Origin: Hominenteromicrobium mulieris
Lineage (GTDB): Bacteria > Bacillota > Clostridia > Oscillospirales > Acutalibacteraceae
Strand: one strand, 5' to 3'
DNA length: 64,000 nt
NCBI RefSeq assembly: GCF_020687165.1
Contig: NZ_JAJEQC010000001.1
The position numbers were made by a program, and so were the translations under genes. This document shows, piece by piece, positions 34,319-43,643 of the stretch; position 1 is the stretch's first letter, and each line of letters opens with the position of its first letter. The notes under the pieces were generated by a model, which ran no database searches, was not told where the DNA came from, and saw only the letters and a program-made list of their open reading frames with translations.

Positions 34319-35156
34319 CGGCAAGGCCGTTGCGGCAAAGGTACGCGGCGAAATTGCCGAAGAAGTTGCCGCTTTAAAAAAGCAGGGCGTTCAGACCGGC
34401 ATGGCGGTCGTGCTTGTCGGCGAAGACCCCGCGTCTAAAATCTATGTGCGTAACAAAGGCAAGGCCTGCGCCGAGACCGGCATTTACTCCGAGGAACACG
34501 TCCTGCCGGAAAACACCACGCAGGAGGAGCTTTTGGCGCTTATCGAAAAGCTGAACGCAGACCCGAAGATCAACGGCATATTGGTGCAGTCTCCGCTGCC
34601 GAAGCACTTGAACGAAGCACTCATCGTGGAGCATATCGATCCGAAAAAGGACGTGGACGCGTTCCACGCCGAAAATGTCGGCCGCATCATGATCGGCGAT
34701 TTCGCGTTTTTGCCGTGTACGCCCGCGGGCATCATCGAGCTCATCCGCTCTACCGGCGTCACAATCGACGGCAAAAACTGCGTCGTCATCGGCCGCAGCA
34801 ACATCGTCGGCAAGCCGATGGCTATGCTGCTTCTGCATGAAAACGGCACGGTGACGATCTGCCACAGTCACACGAAAAATTTGAAAGAGATCTGCAAAAC
34901 GGCGGATATTCTCGTTGTCGCGGTCGGCAAGGCGAAATTTGTCACCGGCGATATGGTAAAGCCCGGTGCCGTGGTGATTGATGTCGGCATGAACCGCGAT
35001 GAAAACGGCAAGCTGTGCGGCGATGTTGATTACGAAAGCGCCGAGGCGGTCGCCGGTTACCTTACGCCGGTGCCCGGCGGCGTAGGTCCCATGACCATCA
35101 CAATGCTGATGAAAAACGCCGTAACGGCAGCAAAAATACAGAACGGACTGGTGTAA
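34302..35156 (+). CDS. folD: Bifunctional methylenetetrahydrofolate dehydrogenase/cyclohydrolase
   Basis: 284 residues from ATG 34302, inside the lgt tail with GAGGAG upstream; the longer frame from 34197 is just the antiframe of that acidic tail. Motifs: the catalytic Tyr/Lys in SKIYVRNKGKACAETGI, VQSPLPKHLNEALIVEHIDPKKDVDAFH, VIGRSNIVGKP and PVPGGVGPMTITMLM. It interconverts methylene-, methenyl- and formyl-tetrahydrofolate. Three bases precede dxs. Confidence 0.96.
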   Translation: MAVRIDGKAVAAKVRGEIAEEVAALKKQGVQTGMAVVLVGEDPASKIYVRNKGKACAETGIYSEEHVLPENTTQEELLALIEKLNADPKINGILVQSPLPKHLNEALIVEHIDPKKDVDAFHAENVGRIMIGDFAFLPCTPAGIIELIRSTGVTIDGKNCVVIGRSNIVGKPMAMLLLHENGTVTICHSHTKNLKEICKTADILVVAVGKAKFVTGDMVKPGAVVIDVGMNRDENGKLCGDVDYESAEAVAGYLTPVPGGVGPMTITMLMKNAVTAAKIQNGLV

Positions 35157-35158
35157 GT

Positions 35159-37051
35159 ATGAGCAGATTGCTCAGTAAAATCAAGGCCCCGAACGATGTA
35201 AAAAAGCTTGCGGCAAACGAGCTGCCGGAGCTTTGCGATGAGATCAGGGAAGAGATCATCAGCACGGTGGCGGACAACGGCGGCCATCTTGCCTCCAATT
35301 TGGGCGTGGTGGAACTCACTGTGGCGCTGCACCGTGTGTTCACCTTGCCGGAGGATTGCATCGTGTGGGACGTGGGGCACCAGTCCTACGCGCACAAGCT
35401 TTTAACCGGCAGAGAAGAAGCGTTTTCCACGCTGCGCCGCGAGGACGGGCTTTCGGGCTTTCCGTCGAGAGAAGAAAGCGACTGCGACCCGTTTACAACG
35501 GGGCACAGCAGCGCGTCCATTTCTTCGGCGCTCGGCCTTTCCGTTGCAAAGGCACTTGCGGGTGACCCCGGCCATGTCATCGCCGTCATCGGCGACGGCG
35601 CGTTGACCGGCGGCCTTGCGTATGAGGGCCTCAACAATGCGGGCCGCATCAACCGCAATATGATCGTCATTTTGAATGACAACGCCATGTCCATTTCCCG
35701 CAACGTGGGCTCCATTGCGCGCTACCTTTCCTATGTGCGCGCAAAGCCGGGGTATTTGAACGCAAAAGACAGCGTCGAAGCCGCACTGTGCCGCGTGCCG
35801 AAGGTGGGCGAGCACATGGCTGCCGAAGTGCGCCGCGTGAAAAACCAAATCAAAAAGAATATTTTCAACACCACGATCTTTCAGGATCTTGGCTTTAATT
35901 ATTACGGCCCGTTCGACGGACACGACCTGCGCACCTTGACGTCGGTTTTGACGATGGCGCGCGATATGGATAAGCCGGTGCTTATCCACATCCGCACCTA
36001 TAAAGGACGCGGATATAAATACGCGGAGAACGCTCCGAGCGTTTACCACGGCCTTGCGGCGTTTGACCGCGAAAAGGGCGCGGGCGAAGCCATTGCCAAG
36101 GGCTTTTCGCATGCGTTCGGCGAGACGATGTGCACGATAGCCGGTGTAAATGAGAAGCTGTGCGCCGTTACGGCGGCGATGGAATCCGGCACCGGTCTGA
36201 CGGATTTCCGCGAAAAATACCGCAGCCGTTTCTTTGATGTCGGCATTGCGGAGGAACACGCCGTCACGTTCTGCGCCGGTCTGGCGCGCGGCGGCATGAT
36301 TCCGGTTTTTGCGGTATATTCCACGTTTTTACAGCGCGCGTACGACCAGCTCATCCACGACGGCGCCTTGCAGCATCTCAAAATTATTCTGGCCGTGGAC
36401 AGAGCCGGCGTGGTCGGCGAAGACGGCCAGACGCACCAAGGTGTGTTCGATGCCGCGTTCCTGCGCACCGTGCCGGACATTCATGTGTACGCGCCGACGT
36501 ATTACGATGAGCTTTCGGACAATCTTGATGACTGTATTAAGGGAGAAAACCACCTTTATGCTATTCGCTACCCGCGCGGCAAAGAGCTGTATCGCCCGGA
36601 AAACTATACGCTTTCCGGCAAGCCGTTTTATGTGTTCGGCACGGAAGATGCTTCTGCCACGCTTGTGACCTACGGCCGTATGTTCTCGTTTGCATGCGAA
36701 GCGGCGGAAACGCTCGAAAAAGAGGGCATAAAGCGCCGCATCGTGAAGCTCAATCGCATCGTGCCGATCGATCCGAAAGCGGTGGAAGCGGTCTTAAGGT
36801 GTCCCACGGTGCTGTTCTTTGAAGAGGGCGTCCGCCAAGGCGGCATCGCGGAGGAATTCGGCGCCATGCTGTTGGATCGCAATTTCAGAGGACACTACGA
36901 AGTGCACGCTATTGAAAACGGATTCATCAAGCACGCGCCAATGTTCCGCACGCTGCATAAGCTCGGTCTTGACGTAGAGGGCATGGTGAACGCCGTACAC
37001 ACGGCGCTGCAAATCGCAGAAAAGAAAGATGGAAAGGCAGTTTCTATATGA
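35159..37051 (+). CDS. dxs: 1-deoxy-D-xylulose-5-phosphate synthase
   Basis: 630 residues. TPP enzyme: HLASNLGVVELTVALH, VWDVGHQSYAHKLLTGR, GDGALTGGLAYEGLNNAG (TPP phosphate site), NDNAMSISRNVGSI, then the pyrimidine domain with FDVGIAEEHAVTFCAGLARGG and the C-terminal transketolase part. It makes the first intermediate of the MEP isoprenoid pathway and precursors for thiamine and PLP. Its stop overlaps the tlyA start. Confidence 0.97.
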   Translation: MSRLLSKIKAPNDVKKLAANELPELCDEIREEIISTVADNGGHLASNLGVVELTVALHRVFTLPEDCIVWDVGHQSYAHKLLTGREEAFSTLRREDGLSGFPSREESDCDPFTTGHSSASISSALGLSVAKALAGDPGHVIAVIGDGALTGGLAYEGLNNAGRINRNMIVILNDNAMSISRNVGSIARYLSYVRAKPGYLNAKDSVEAALCRVPKVGEHMAAEVRRVKNQIKKNIFNTTIFQDLGFNYYGPFDGHDLRTLTSVLTMARDMDKPVLIHIRTYKGRGYKYAENAPSVYHGLAAFDREKGAGEAIAKGFSHAFGETMCTIAGVNEKLCAVTAAMESGTGLTDFREKYRSRFFDVGIAEEHAVTFCAGLARGGMIPVFAVYSTFLQRAYDQLIHDGALQHLKIILAVDRAGVVGEDGQTHQGVFDAAFLRTVPDIHVYAPTYYDELSDNLDDCIKGENHLYAIRYPRGKELYRPENYTLSGKPFYVFGTEDASATLVTYGRMFSFACEAAETLEKEGIKRRIVKLNRIVPIDPKAVEAVLRCPTVLFFEEGVRQGGIAEEFGAMLLDRNFRGHYEVHAIENGFIKHAPMFRTLHKLGLDVEGMVNAVHTALQIAEKKDGKAVSI

Positions 37052-37857
37052 AAAAAAGGATAGACGTCCTGCTTTATGAAAAAGGGCTTGCGCCCAGCCG
37101 CGAAAAAGCGCGCACGCTCATCATGGCGGGCTGTGTTTACGCGGATAACCAGAAATTCGATAAGCCCGGTGACACCGTGCGCGAAGACGCAGTCTTAGAG
37201 GTGCGCGGCAACACGCTGCGCTACGTCAGCCGCGGCGGCTTAAAGCTTGAAAAAGCTATGCAGCTGTTTCCGATCAAGCTCGAAAACACCGTATGTATGG
37301 ACATCGGCGCATCTACGGGCGGCTTTACGGACTGCATGCTGCAAAACGGCGCCTCCAAAGTATACAGCGTAGACGTCGGCTACGGGCAGCTCGCCTGGCA
37401 GCTGCGCACCGACCCGCGCGTGGTGAATCTGGAGCGTACGAACGCCCGCTATCTCACACGCGAGCAAATTCCGGAGGAGATTGACTTCTTCTCCGTAGAC
37501 GTGTCGTTCATCTCGCTCAAAATTATTTTGCCCGCCGTGCGTCCGCTTTTAAAGGACGGCGGCAAAGCCGTGTGCCTTATTAAGCCGCAGTTTGAAGCCG
37601 GCAGGGAAAAAGTGGGCAAAAAGGGCGTTGTGCGCGACAAAGCCGTGCACGAGGAAGTGGTGCAGATGATCTGCGATTTCGCAGTGGAAAACGGATATTC
37701 CGTACTGGGACTTACGTTCTCGCCGGTCAAAGGACCGGAGGGCAACATCGAGTATCTTGTATTCCTCCAAAAAAGCGACGCGCCGGTGAATACGGCAGAA
37801 AGCACGCCGCATGAGATCGTGGAAGCATCTCACGCGGCGCTGGACAAAAAGGACTGA
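37048..37857 (+). CDS. tlyA: TlyA-family 16S/23S rRNA 2'-O-methyltransferase
   Basis: 269 residues. An S4 domain (RIDVLLYEKGLAPSREKART, IMAGCVYAD) is followed by the FtsJ-type methyltransferase with SAM motif MDIGASTGGFTDCML, DVGYGQLAWQLR, DVSFISLKIILPAV and LIKPQFEAGREKVGKKGVVRD. The family methylates ribosomal RNA; some members act as haemolysins when purified. Coupled to dxs by overlap. Confidence 0.94.
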   Translation: MKKRIDVLLYEKGLAPSREKARTLIMAGCVYADNQKFDKPGDTVREDAVLEVRGNTLRYVSRGGLKLEKAMQLFPIKLENTVCMDIGASTGGFTDCMLQNGASKVYSVDVGYGQLAWQLRTDPRVVNLERTNARYLTREQIPEEIDFFSVDVSFISLKIILPAVRPLLKDGGKAVCLIKPQFEAGREKVGKKGVVRDKAVHEEVVQMICDFAVENGYSVLGLTFSPVKGPEGNIEYLVFLQKSDAPVNTAESTPHEIVEASHAALDKKD

Positions 37858-37862
37858 GGCTT

Positions 37863-38711
37863 ATGAAAATTGCGGTGATTCCAAATCTGGATAAACGCGA
37901 TGCGGACACATACACCCGGGAAATTCTGGCGGTTTTGCAGGAAAACGGCGCGGAAACGCTCATGCACGAAAAGCATCGCGGGCAGTATGAACACGTCACG
38001 TTCTGCAAAAATCACGCCGCACTGGCGGAAAGCTGCGACCTTATCGTTGCGGTCGGCGGCGACGGCACCATCATCCACACGGCAAAGCACGCGTCCGTTG
38101 CGGGTAAGCCCATCCTTGGAGTGAACCTTGGGCGGCTGGGCTTTTTGGCAGGTGTGGAGAAGGACGAGCTGCACAAATTAAAGGCGCTCTTTACGGGCGA
38201 TTACCGTGTGCGCCGCCTGATGATGCTTTCCGTTACCGTACACAGCGTGAAGGGGGATACAACCTACCGCGCTTTAAACGACGCGGTCGTCTCCGGTGCA
38301 CAGTCCAGAATTTACGATTTCGGCTTTTCCGTCGACGGTTCCAAGCTTTATAAATTCCGCGCGGACGGCCTCATTTTGGCTACACCGGCGGGTTCCACGG
38401 CATACTCGCTCTCGGCGGGCGGCCCGGTGGTAGACCCGGAATCGGAATGCGTAATCTTCACGCCCATCTGCCCGCATGCGCTCTTTAACCGCAGCACGCT
38501 GTTCTGCGCAGATAAGACCATCACGGTCAGCACGGACAGCGATTATTCCGGCGAGGTGTATCTCACCATAGACGGTGGCGCACCCATACGCATTCATAAG
38601 ACGGACACGGTTTCCGTCAGCCGCTCGACCGATTACACTGAGCTTATTCAGACCGACGAACGCAATTTTTACGATATTGTAGACAGCAAATTTATGCAAA
38701 GCAGAAATTAA
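37863..38711 (+). CDS. nadK: NAD kinase
   Basis: 282 residues. The GGDG motif is at 65-68 (IVAVGGDGTIIHTAK), followed by GVNLGRLGFLAG, NDAVV-like ALNDAVVSGA, ATPAGSTAYSLSAGGP and ITPICPHAL-like FTPICPHALFNRS. It makes NADP from NAD. Clustered with tlyA, argR and recN, the usual Firmicutes order. Confidence 0.96.
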   Translation: MKIAVIPNLDKRDADTYTREILAVLQENGAETLMHEKHRGQYEHVTFCKNHAALAESCDLIVAVGGDGTIIHTAKHASVAGKPILGVNLGRLGFLAGVEKDELHKLKALFTGDYRVRRLMMLSVTVHSVKGDTTYRALNDAVVSGAQSRIYDFGFSVDGSKLYKFRADGLILATPAGSTAYSLSAGGPVVDPESECVIFTPICPHALFNRSTLFCADKTITVSTDSDYSGEVYLTIDGGAPIRIHKTDTVSVSRSTDYTELIQTDERNFYDIVDSKFMQSRN

Positions 38712-38735
38712 AAGGCAGGAAGGAAGGCAGAAAGC

Positions 38736-39191
38736 ATGAAAACAAGACGCCACGCCAAAATTCTGGAGCTCATCAAAGCACAGGATATCGACACGCAGGA
38801 GGAACTCCTGCGCAATCTGCGCGCTTGTGGCTTCGACGTGACCCAGGCAACCGTTTCCCGCGATATCAAAGAGCTTCGGCTCGTAAAGAGTCTTTCCCCG
38901 AACGGAAAGTATAAATATTCCACCGGGCGCGACAATGCCCGTGACATTTCCTCCAAGTTCTATTCGCTGTTTGGCGATTCGGTTATGAGCGTGGAGGCGG
39001 CCGGCAACATGATCGTTGTCAAGTGCATGACCGGCATGGCGCAGGCGGTCTGCGCCTCTATGGATACGCTGCATTTCCCGGATTTCATCGGCACGTTGGC
39101 CGGTGAAGACACCATTCTCATCATCTGCAAAACGGATGAGATTGCGGAGGAAAAGCAGAACGAGCTCAGAAAGCTGATTGGCGGGGTCTGA
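38736..39191 (+). CDS. argR: Arginine repressor family regulator
   Basis: 151 residues. N-terminal winged helix (ILELIKAQDIDTQEELLRNL, VTQATVSRDIKELRL) and C-terminal hexamerisation/ligand domain (EAAGNMIVVKCMTGMAQAVCASMD, GTLAGEDTILIICKTDE). It controls arginine metabolism with arginine as co-repressor; in this conserved tlyA-nadK-argR-recN row it can be ArgR/AhrC. No arg genes are near. Confidence 0.94.
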   Translation: MKTRRHAKILELIKAQDIDTQEELLRNLRACGFDVTQATVSRDIKELRLVKSLSPNGKYKYSTGRDNARDISSKFYSLFGDSVMSVEAAGNMIVVKCMTGMAQAVCASMDTLHFPDFIGTLAGEDTILIICKTDEIAEEKQNELRKLIGGV

Positions 39192-39192
39192 T

Positions 39193-40869
39193 ATGCTGAC
39201 GCAGCTTTACATTCAGAATATCGCCGTCATCGAGCAGGCGTCTATCGATTTTGAACCGGGCTTCACCGTTTTGACCGGCGAGACCGGCGCGGGCAAATCC
39301 ATCATCATCGACGCGATCTACGCCGTGCTCGGTGAGCGTACCTCAAAGGAGCTTGTGCGCACAGGTGCGGAGCAGGCGAGTGTTTCGGCACTTTTTACGG
39401 ATGTTTCTCCGCAGACGCAGCAGGTTTTGCGTGAGCTGGATATTCCGCTTGAAGACGATGGCAGTTTGCTTATTCGCCGCGAGATTCGCCCGCACGGTCG
39501 TTCCTCCTGCAAGCTCAATAACATCCCGGCGACCGTTTCCATGCTGCGCGCCGTCGGCGGCACGCTCATCGATATTCTCGGCCAGCATGAAAGCTACAAG
39601 TTGCTTTCACCGGAAGTGCACGGCACGTATATCGACAGCTTTGCGGGCGCATACGGTCTGCTTGCGGAGTACCGCGCGGCGTATACGGCGCTGCGCCGCA
39701 TCAAAGGCGAGCTCGATGCGCTCGAATCCGACGAGGGGCAGAAGTCCCGCCGCATGGATATTTTGCGCTATCAGATCGAAGAATTAGAAGCTGCACAGCT
39801 GCGCGTCGGCGAACAGGCAGAGCTGACCGAGCGCCGCGATGAGATCCGCAACAGTGAGCGTATCGTGCGCGGTGTGGGCGAAGCTGTCACGCTTTTGCAG
39901 GGCGATGAGGACAATGGCGGTGCCATCACAGCCGTATCCGTTGCGGCAGAGTCGCTCGAGCAGGCGGCGCGCTATGCACCGTCGCTTTCAAACGTCGCCG
40001 AGCATGTCCGCGACGCCGAATACGCACTGACAGATGCCGCAGCGGAAATCTCCGATTACCTCGATAACGCCATGTTCGACGCAAACGAGCTCGATGAGAT
40101 TGAAAGCCGTCTGGAAGTTATCTACCGCTTGAGCCTCAAATACGGCGAAACGGAGGAAGAAATGCTTTCGTTCCTCGACCGTGCCCGTGCGGAGCTTTCG
40201 GACATCGAATTTTCCGATGAAAAAAAAGAATTACTTTTGCAGCAGTATGAGCAGAAGAAAAAAGAAGCGGTGACGCTTGCAAAGCAGCTATCCGCGAAGC
40301 GCCGCGCCGCGTGTGAGAGCTTTTCCCGCCGTGTGCGGCAGGAGCTTTCAGAGCTCAACATGCCCGGCGTTGTTTTCACCGTGGAGCAGGAGCGCACACC
40401 GTTGACAGCCTTCGGCTGCGACCGCATCCAGTTCCTCGTCTCCGCAAACGCAGGTGAGGATCCGAAGCCTATGTCGAAAATTGCGTCCGGCGGCGAGCTT
40501 TCGCGTATTATGCTCGCCATCAACACCGTGCTGTCTGAGGATTCCGGCGCGGCCGAAACGCAGATCTTCGATGAGATTGACACCGGCATCAGCGGCGAAG
40601 CGGCGAATAAGGTTGGTATCAAGCTGCGCTGCGTCTCCAAAAACGCGCAGGTCATCTGCGTCACGCACCTGGCGCAGATCGCCGCCATGGCGGATAACCA
40701 CCTGTTTATCGTCAAAAAGCAGGAGAACAACAAAACGTACACGGCGGTGCACACGCTGACGAAAGACGCGCGCGTCCGCGAGATTGCCCGTATTATCGGC
40801 GGCGATGACATCACGCCGTTAAAACTCAAAATGGCTGAGGAGATGCTCAGTCGGCCGCATGAATCATGA
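39193..40869 (+). CDS. recN: DNA repair protein RecN
   Basis: 558 residues, an SMC-like ATPase. Walker A GETGAGKS at 29-36, long coiled-coil arms at about 150-360, and a C-terminal ABC domain with signature SGGELSRIMLA and Walker B QIFDEIDTGISG. It acts early in double-strand-break repair. I chose ATG 39193, one base after argR. The stop overlaps the next start. Confidence 0.97.
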   Translation: MLTQLYIQNIAVIEQASIDFEPGFTVLTGETGAGKSIIIDAIYAVLGERTSKELVRTGAEQASVSALFTDVSPQTQQVLRELDIPLEDDGSLLIRREIRPHGRSSCKLNNIPATVSMLRAVGGTLIDILGQHESYKLLSPEVHGTYIDSFAGAYGLLAEYRAAYTALRRIKGELDALESDEGQKSRRMDILRYQIEELEAAQLRVGEQAELTERRDEIRNSERIVRGVGEAVTLLQGDEDNGGAITAVSVAAESLEQAARYAPSLSNVAEHVRDAEYALTDAAAEISDYLDNAMFDANELDEIESRLEVIYRLSLKYGETEEEMLSFLDRARAELSDIEFSDEKKELLLQQYEQKKKEAVTLAKQLSAKRRAACESFSRRVRQELSELNMPGVVFTVEQERTPLTAFGCDRIQFLVSANAGEDPKPMSKIASGGELSRIMLAINTVLSEDSGAAETQIFDEIDTGISGEAANKVGIKLRCVSKNAQVICVTHLAQIAAMADNHLFIVKKQENNKTYTAVHTLTKDARVREIARIIGGDDITPLKLKMAEEMLSRPHES

Positions 40870-41405
40870 ATGTTAATCCTGTGAAGATAAATAGCTTTAC
40901 AATCAAAATAAGTAAAGCTATATCACTTGTCGGTACACTTACGACAATTTGCATTCTGCTTTTGCTTTCGCCGGTTCTGTTCGGACAGAACGCATTTGCT
41001 GTAAAGCAAACTGACTGCACAGGTTATCCCGTGAATTCGCTTGCATATTACGCATATATGCCGGCCGAAGATTATTTCCCGGGTGACTGCGCGGCGATTC
41101 AAACCGAACGCGGTCTATCGCTGCTGACGCTGACCGAAAACGACCCTGAAGCCCGCGTTTGGCATACGGCGGAGGACTTTAAAGTCTATGCCGAGGTGCC
41201 GTATGAATATTTAGAGGGCAAAGTGAGCGCATTCTGCCTGCCGCATATGGGTTTCGTCGCGGAGGATTGGCCCGTTCTGTTGCCTATATTTGCAGGGGGC
41301 GCGGCGCTTTTCTATACATTCTCGCGCGTTCTGCCGAAAAAACTATATCAGCCAAAGTACGGCAGAAAGCCGGGGGAGGAGGCCGAAAATGGAGCTGACA
41401 CCTGA
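40866..41405 (+). CDS. Hypothetical bitopic membrane protein with a possible degenerate signal-peptidase-like fold
   Basis: 179 residues, ATG overlapping the recN stop. One helix at about 18-42, an outside domain of ~85 residues, a second helix at about 137-157 and a short basic tail. The outside domain has YMPAEDYFPGD where signal peptidases hold the SMxPTxxxGD block, and EGKVSAFCLPHMGFV similar to their GKVxFxIPYLG end. The catalytic serine is not present. This is a suggestion, not an identified family. The gene overlaps the DivIVA-domain gene behind it. Confidence 0.6.
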   Translation: MNVNPVKINSFTIKISKAISLVGTLTTICILLLLSPVLFGQNAFAVKQTDCTGYPVNSLAYYAYMPAEDYFPGDCAAIQTERGLSLLTLTENDPEARVWHTAEDFKVYAEVPYEYLEGKVSAFCLPHMGFVAEDWPVLLPIFAGGAALFYTFSRVLPKKLYQPKYGRKPGEEAENGADT

Positions 41406-41643
41406 ATATATAAAGGCTGTTCGCTTTACAGTAAAGCGCGGCAACACCTACGATGCCGCCGAGGTGGACGCGTTCTTAGACGAACTTTTAGTTGCTGTTA
41501 CCGCACGGCAAAACACTCCGGATGCCGATACCCTTGCGGCGGTGTGTACCATACGCGCCGAGATGACGGAGCAGATTACCCGCGCAGTACTCGAAGCCGA
41601 AAAGCGCATTGCACCCCTGCTTTCGGACGAAAATGCGGTTTAG
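41389..41643 (+). CDS. Small DivIVA-domain protein
   Basis: 84 residues from ATG 41389, preceded by GGGGGAGGAGG. The text ELTPEYIKAVRFTVKRGNTYDAAEVDAFLDELLVAV is the DivIVA N-terminal domain, followed by a short helix. It lacks the long coiled coil of the protein at 2189. It overlaps the preceding gene by 17 bases. A role in membrane curvature or division can be guessed from the domain. Confidence 0.78.
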   Translation: MELTPEYIKAVRFTVKRGNTYDAAEVDAFLDELLVAVTARQNTPDADTLAAVCTIRAEMTEQITRAVLEAEKRIAPLLSDENAV

Positions 41644-41687
41644 CCGCCGATTTTTTCGGATTTTACGCTGTTTTTGTGCACAAGTAT

Positions 41688-41715
41688 TTGACAAGAGAGC
41701 GGGATATGTTATAAT
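41688..41715 (+). promoter_or_regulatory. Promoter of the lysR-type gene
   Basis: TTGACA (41688-41693), a 16-base spacer, TATAAT (41710-41715). Confidence 0.8.
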
Positions 41716-41765
41716 ATAATCGAAATAGTGTTATGCCCTTTCAAATATGTCCGTAGGAGAACGCA

Positions 41766-42719
41766 ATGAACATCGCACATCTGAAATATGCGGTGGAAGT
41801 AGAGAAGACCGCATCCATCACTAAGGCTGCCGAAAACCTTTTTATGGGGCAGCCGAACCTCAGCCGCGGGATTAAGGAGCTTGAGGAGACGCTCGGCGTC
41901 AAGATCTTTAAGCGTACCTCAAAGGGCATTGTGCCCACACCGCAGGGAGAGGAGTTTCTCGGCTACGCCAAGAGTATTCTGGCACAGATCGAAGAAATGG
42001 AGTCGCTTTATAAGCCCGAAAAGAATAATAAGCTGAAGTTCAGCATCTCGGTGCCGCGCGCCAGCTATATTGCGGATGCGTTTTCCAAGTTTGTCCGTGA
42101 GGCGGATATGTCAAAGGAAATCGAGTTTAGTTTCAAAGAAACGAACGCTATGCGTGCCATTCGCAACGTGGTACAGGAAAACTACGGTCTTGCCATCGTG
42201 CGGTATCAGACGATCTTTGAGAGCTTTTTTACGAACATGCTGCGCGATAAGGGCATGAAGTCGGAGAACATCTGGGAATTCGAGTATCAGCTTCTCATCT
42301 CCAAAAACGACCCGCTCTCGCAAAAGGATGTAGTGGATATCGAAGATCTTTCCGGCTATATCGAAATTTGCCACGGCGATCCGTTCGTGCCGTCGCTGCC
42401 GATGTCCGACATCAAAAAGGCAGAGATGGACGAAAACGTCACCAAACGCGTGTATGTTTACAGCCGCGGCAGTCAGCTCGACCTTTTGGCGACGGTGCCG
42501 CACACATATATGTGGGTCTCGCCGACGGATGTGGAACAGCTTGAACGCTATGAGCTTGTGTTAAAACCGTGCCGCGGCAACAAACACCGCGTGTACAGAG
42601 ATATTTTGACGTCCAAAAAGGAATATAAATATACGGCGGTCGATAAACAGTTCATCGAAAAGTTGTATGAGGAGCGCGATTTATTGAGCGCAAAGTTCGG
42701 CACGCCGCATGCGGAGTAG
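41766..42719 (+). CDS. LysR-family transcriptional regulator
   Basis: 317 residues. An N-terminal winged helix (LKYAVEVEKTASITKAAENLF, QPNLSRGIKELEETLGVKIF, RTSKGIVPTPQGEEFL) and a C-terminal effector domain. Ligand unknown. It sits alone behind its own promoter, about 190 bases before rex, in the same direction; control of rex and the hydrogenase genes is possible but only suggested by position. Confidence 0.92.
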   Translation: MNIAHLKYAVEVEKTASITKAAENLFMGQPNLSRGIKELEETLGVKIFKRTSKGIVPTPQGEEFLGYAKSILAQIEEMESLYKPEKNNKLKFSISVPRASYIADAFSKFVREADMSKEIEFSFKETNAMRAIRNVVQENYGLAIVRYQTIFESFFTNMLRDKGMKSENIWEFEYQLLISKNDPLSQKDVVDIEDLSGYIEICHGDPFVPSLPMSDIKKAEMDENVTKRVYVYSRGSQLDLLATVPHTYMWVSPTDVEQLERYELVLKPCRGNKHRVYRDILTSKKEYKYTAVDKQFIEKLYEERDLLSAKFGTPHAE

Positions 42720-42789
42720 AAATCCGCCGAAGTTTGTATTTGATTTAGTTTGTCTGTTTTTTAACGTGTCGTTGGGGCTTTTTTGCTTT

Positions 42790-42812
42790 TATATCGATGA
42801 AATTATATCGAT
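42790..42812 (+). repeat. Pair of TATATCGAT direct repeats upstream of rex
   Basis: TATATCGAT occurs at 42790-42798 and again at 42804-42812, each with an ATCGAT palindrome core. They may be a regulator binding site; a Rex-like half-site TTGTGTTAAA lies at 42845-42854. Confidence 0.45.
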
Positions 42813-42909
42813 ATTTGAAAATGGGTATTCCATTTGGTCGTTTCTTGTGTTAAAGTATTAGATGTTTGGTTTATTTTGATTTTCTGTTTGGATGGGGGTT
42901 GGCTGCGTC

Positions 42910-43551
42910 ATGGTGAATCGCAGCATTTCAAAACAAACGCTGCTCAGGTTACCGCTTTACCTGAATTATATGAAGCAGCTCGGCGAAAACACGCCGGAAC
43001 ACATTTCCGCCACGACCATCGCAGAGGCGCTGCGCCTCAACCATGTCGTTGTGCGCAAAGACCTTGCAGCGGTCAGTTCGGCCGGCAAGCCGAAGGTTGG
43101 TTACAACACAGAGGCGCTCATCGCAGAGCTTGAGGAATTCTTAGGCTACAATGATGTTGATGACGCCATCATCGTCGGCGCGGGCAAGCTTGGCAAGGCG
43201 CTTTTGACGTATGGCGGCTTTAAAGACTGCGGCATGAACATTGTGGCCGCGTTCGATATCGATGAAGAGGTATGTGAGGAAGATTACAGCGGCAAACGCA
43301 TTCTGACAATGGATAAGCTGATGGATCTGTGTGAGCGCATGCGCGTGCGCATCGGCATCATCGCAGTCCCGGCAGAAAATGCGCAGGCCATCTGCAACTT
43401 GCTCATTGAAAGCGGAATTTTGGCTATCTGGAATTTCGCGCCCGTGCATCTCGATGTGCCGGAGGGCATATTGGTACATAACGAAAACCTCGCCGCGTCG
43501 CTTGCGCTCTTATCTAAGCAGCTCAAGGAGAAATTTGACGCCAATACCTAA
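42910..43551 (+). CDS. rex: Redox-sensing transcriptional repressor Rex
   Basis: 213 residues from ATG 42910, with GGGGG 11 bases upstream. Winged-helix start (ISKQTLLRLPLYLNYMKQLG, ISATTIAEALRLNHVVVRKDLA) and a Rossmann domain with IIVGAGKLGKALLTYGGF. Rex leaves DNA when NADH rises and so controls fermentation and hydrogenase genes. Here it heads the hydrogenase gene row, which fits regulation of that unit; autoregulation is likely in this family. Confidence 0.95.
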   Translation: MVNRSISKQTLLRLPLYLNYMKQLGENTPEHISATTIAEALRLNHVVVRKDLAAVSSAGKPKVGYNTEALIAELEEFLGYNDVDDAIIVGAGKLGKALLTYGGFKDCGMNIVAAFDIDEEVCEEDYSGKRILTMDKLMDLCERMRVRIGIIAVPAENAQAICNLLIESGILAIWNFAPVHLDVPEGILVHNENLAASLALLSKQLKEKFDANT

Positions 43552-43558
43552 GTTAGCT

Positions 43559-43590
43559 TGGCAGAAAAGGAAGATCCCTTTTCTATGCCA
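43559..43590 (+). other. Intercistronic hairpin after rex
   Basis: A stem of 4 plus 7 base pairs with a short bulge, loop AAGATC. No T-run follows, so it looks like an mRNA processing or stability element rather than a terminator. Confidence 0.5.
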
Positions 43591-43643
43591 TTATATAAAC
43601 AAATAAGTAAAAACCAAAAACTAAGAAACGGAGTTTGATTAGA

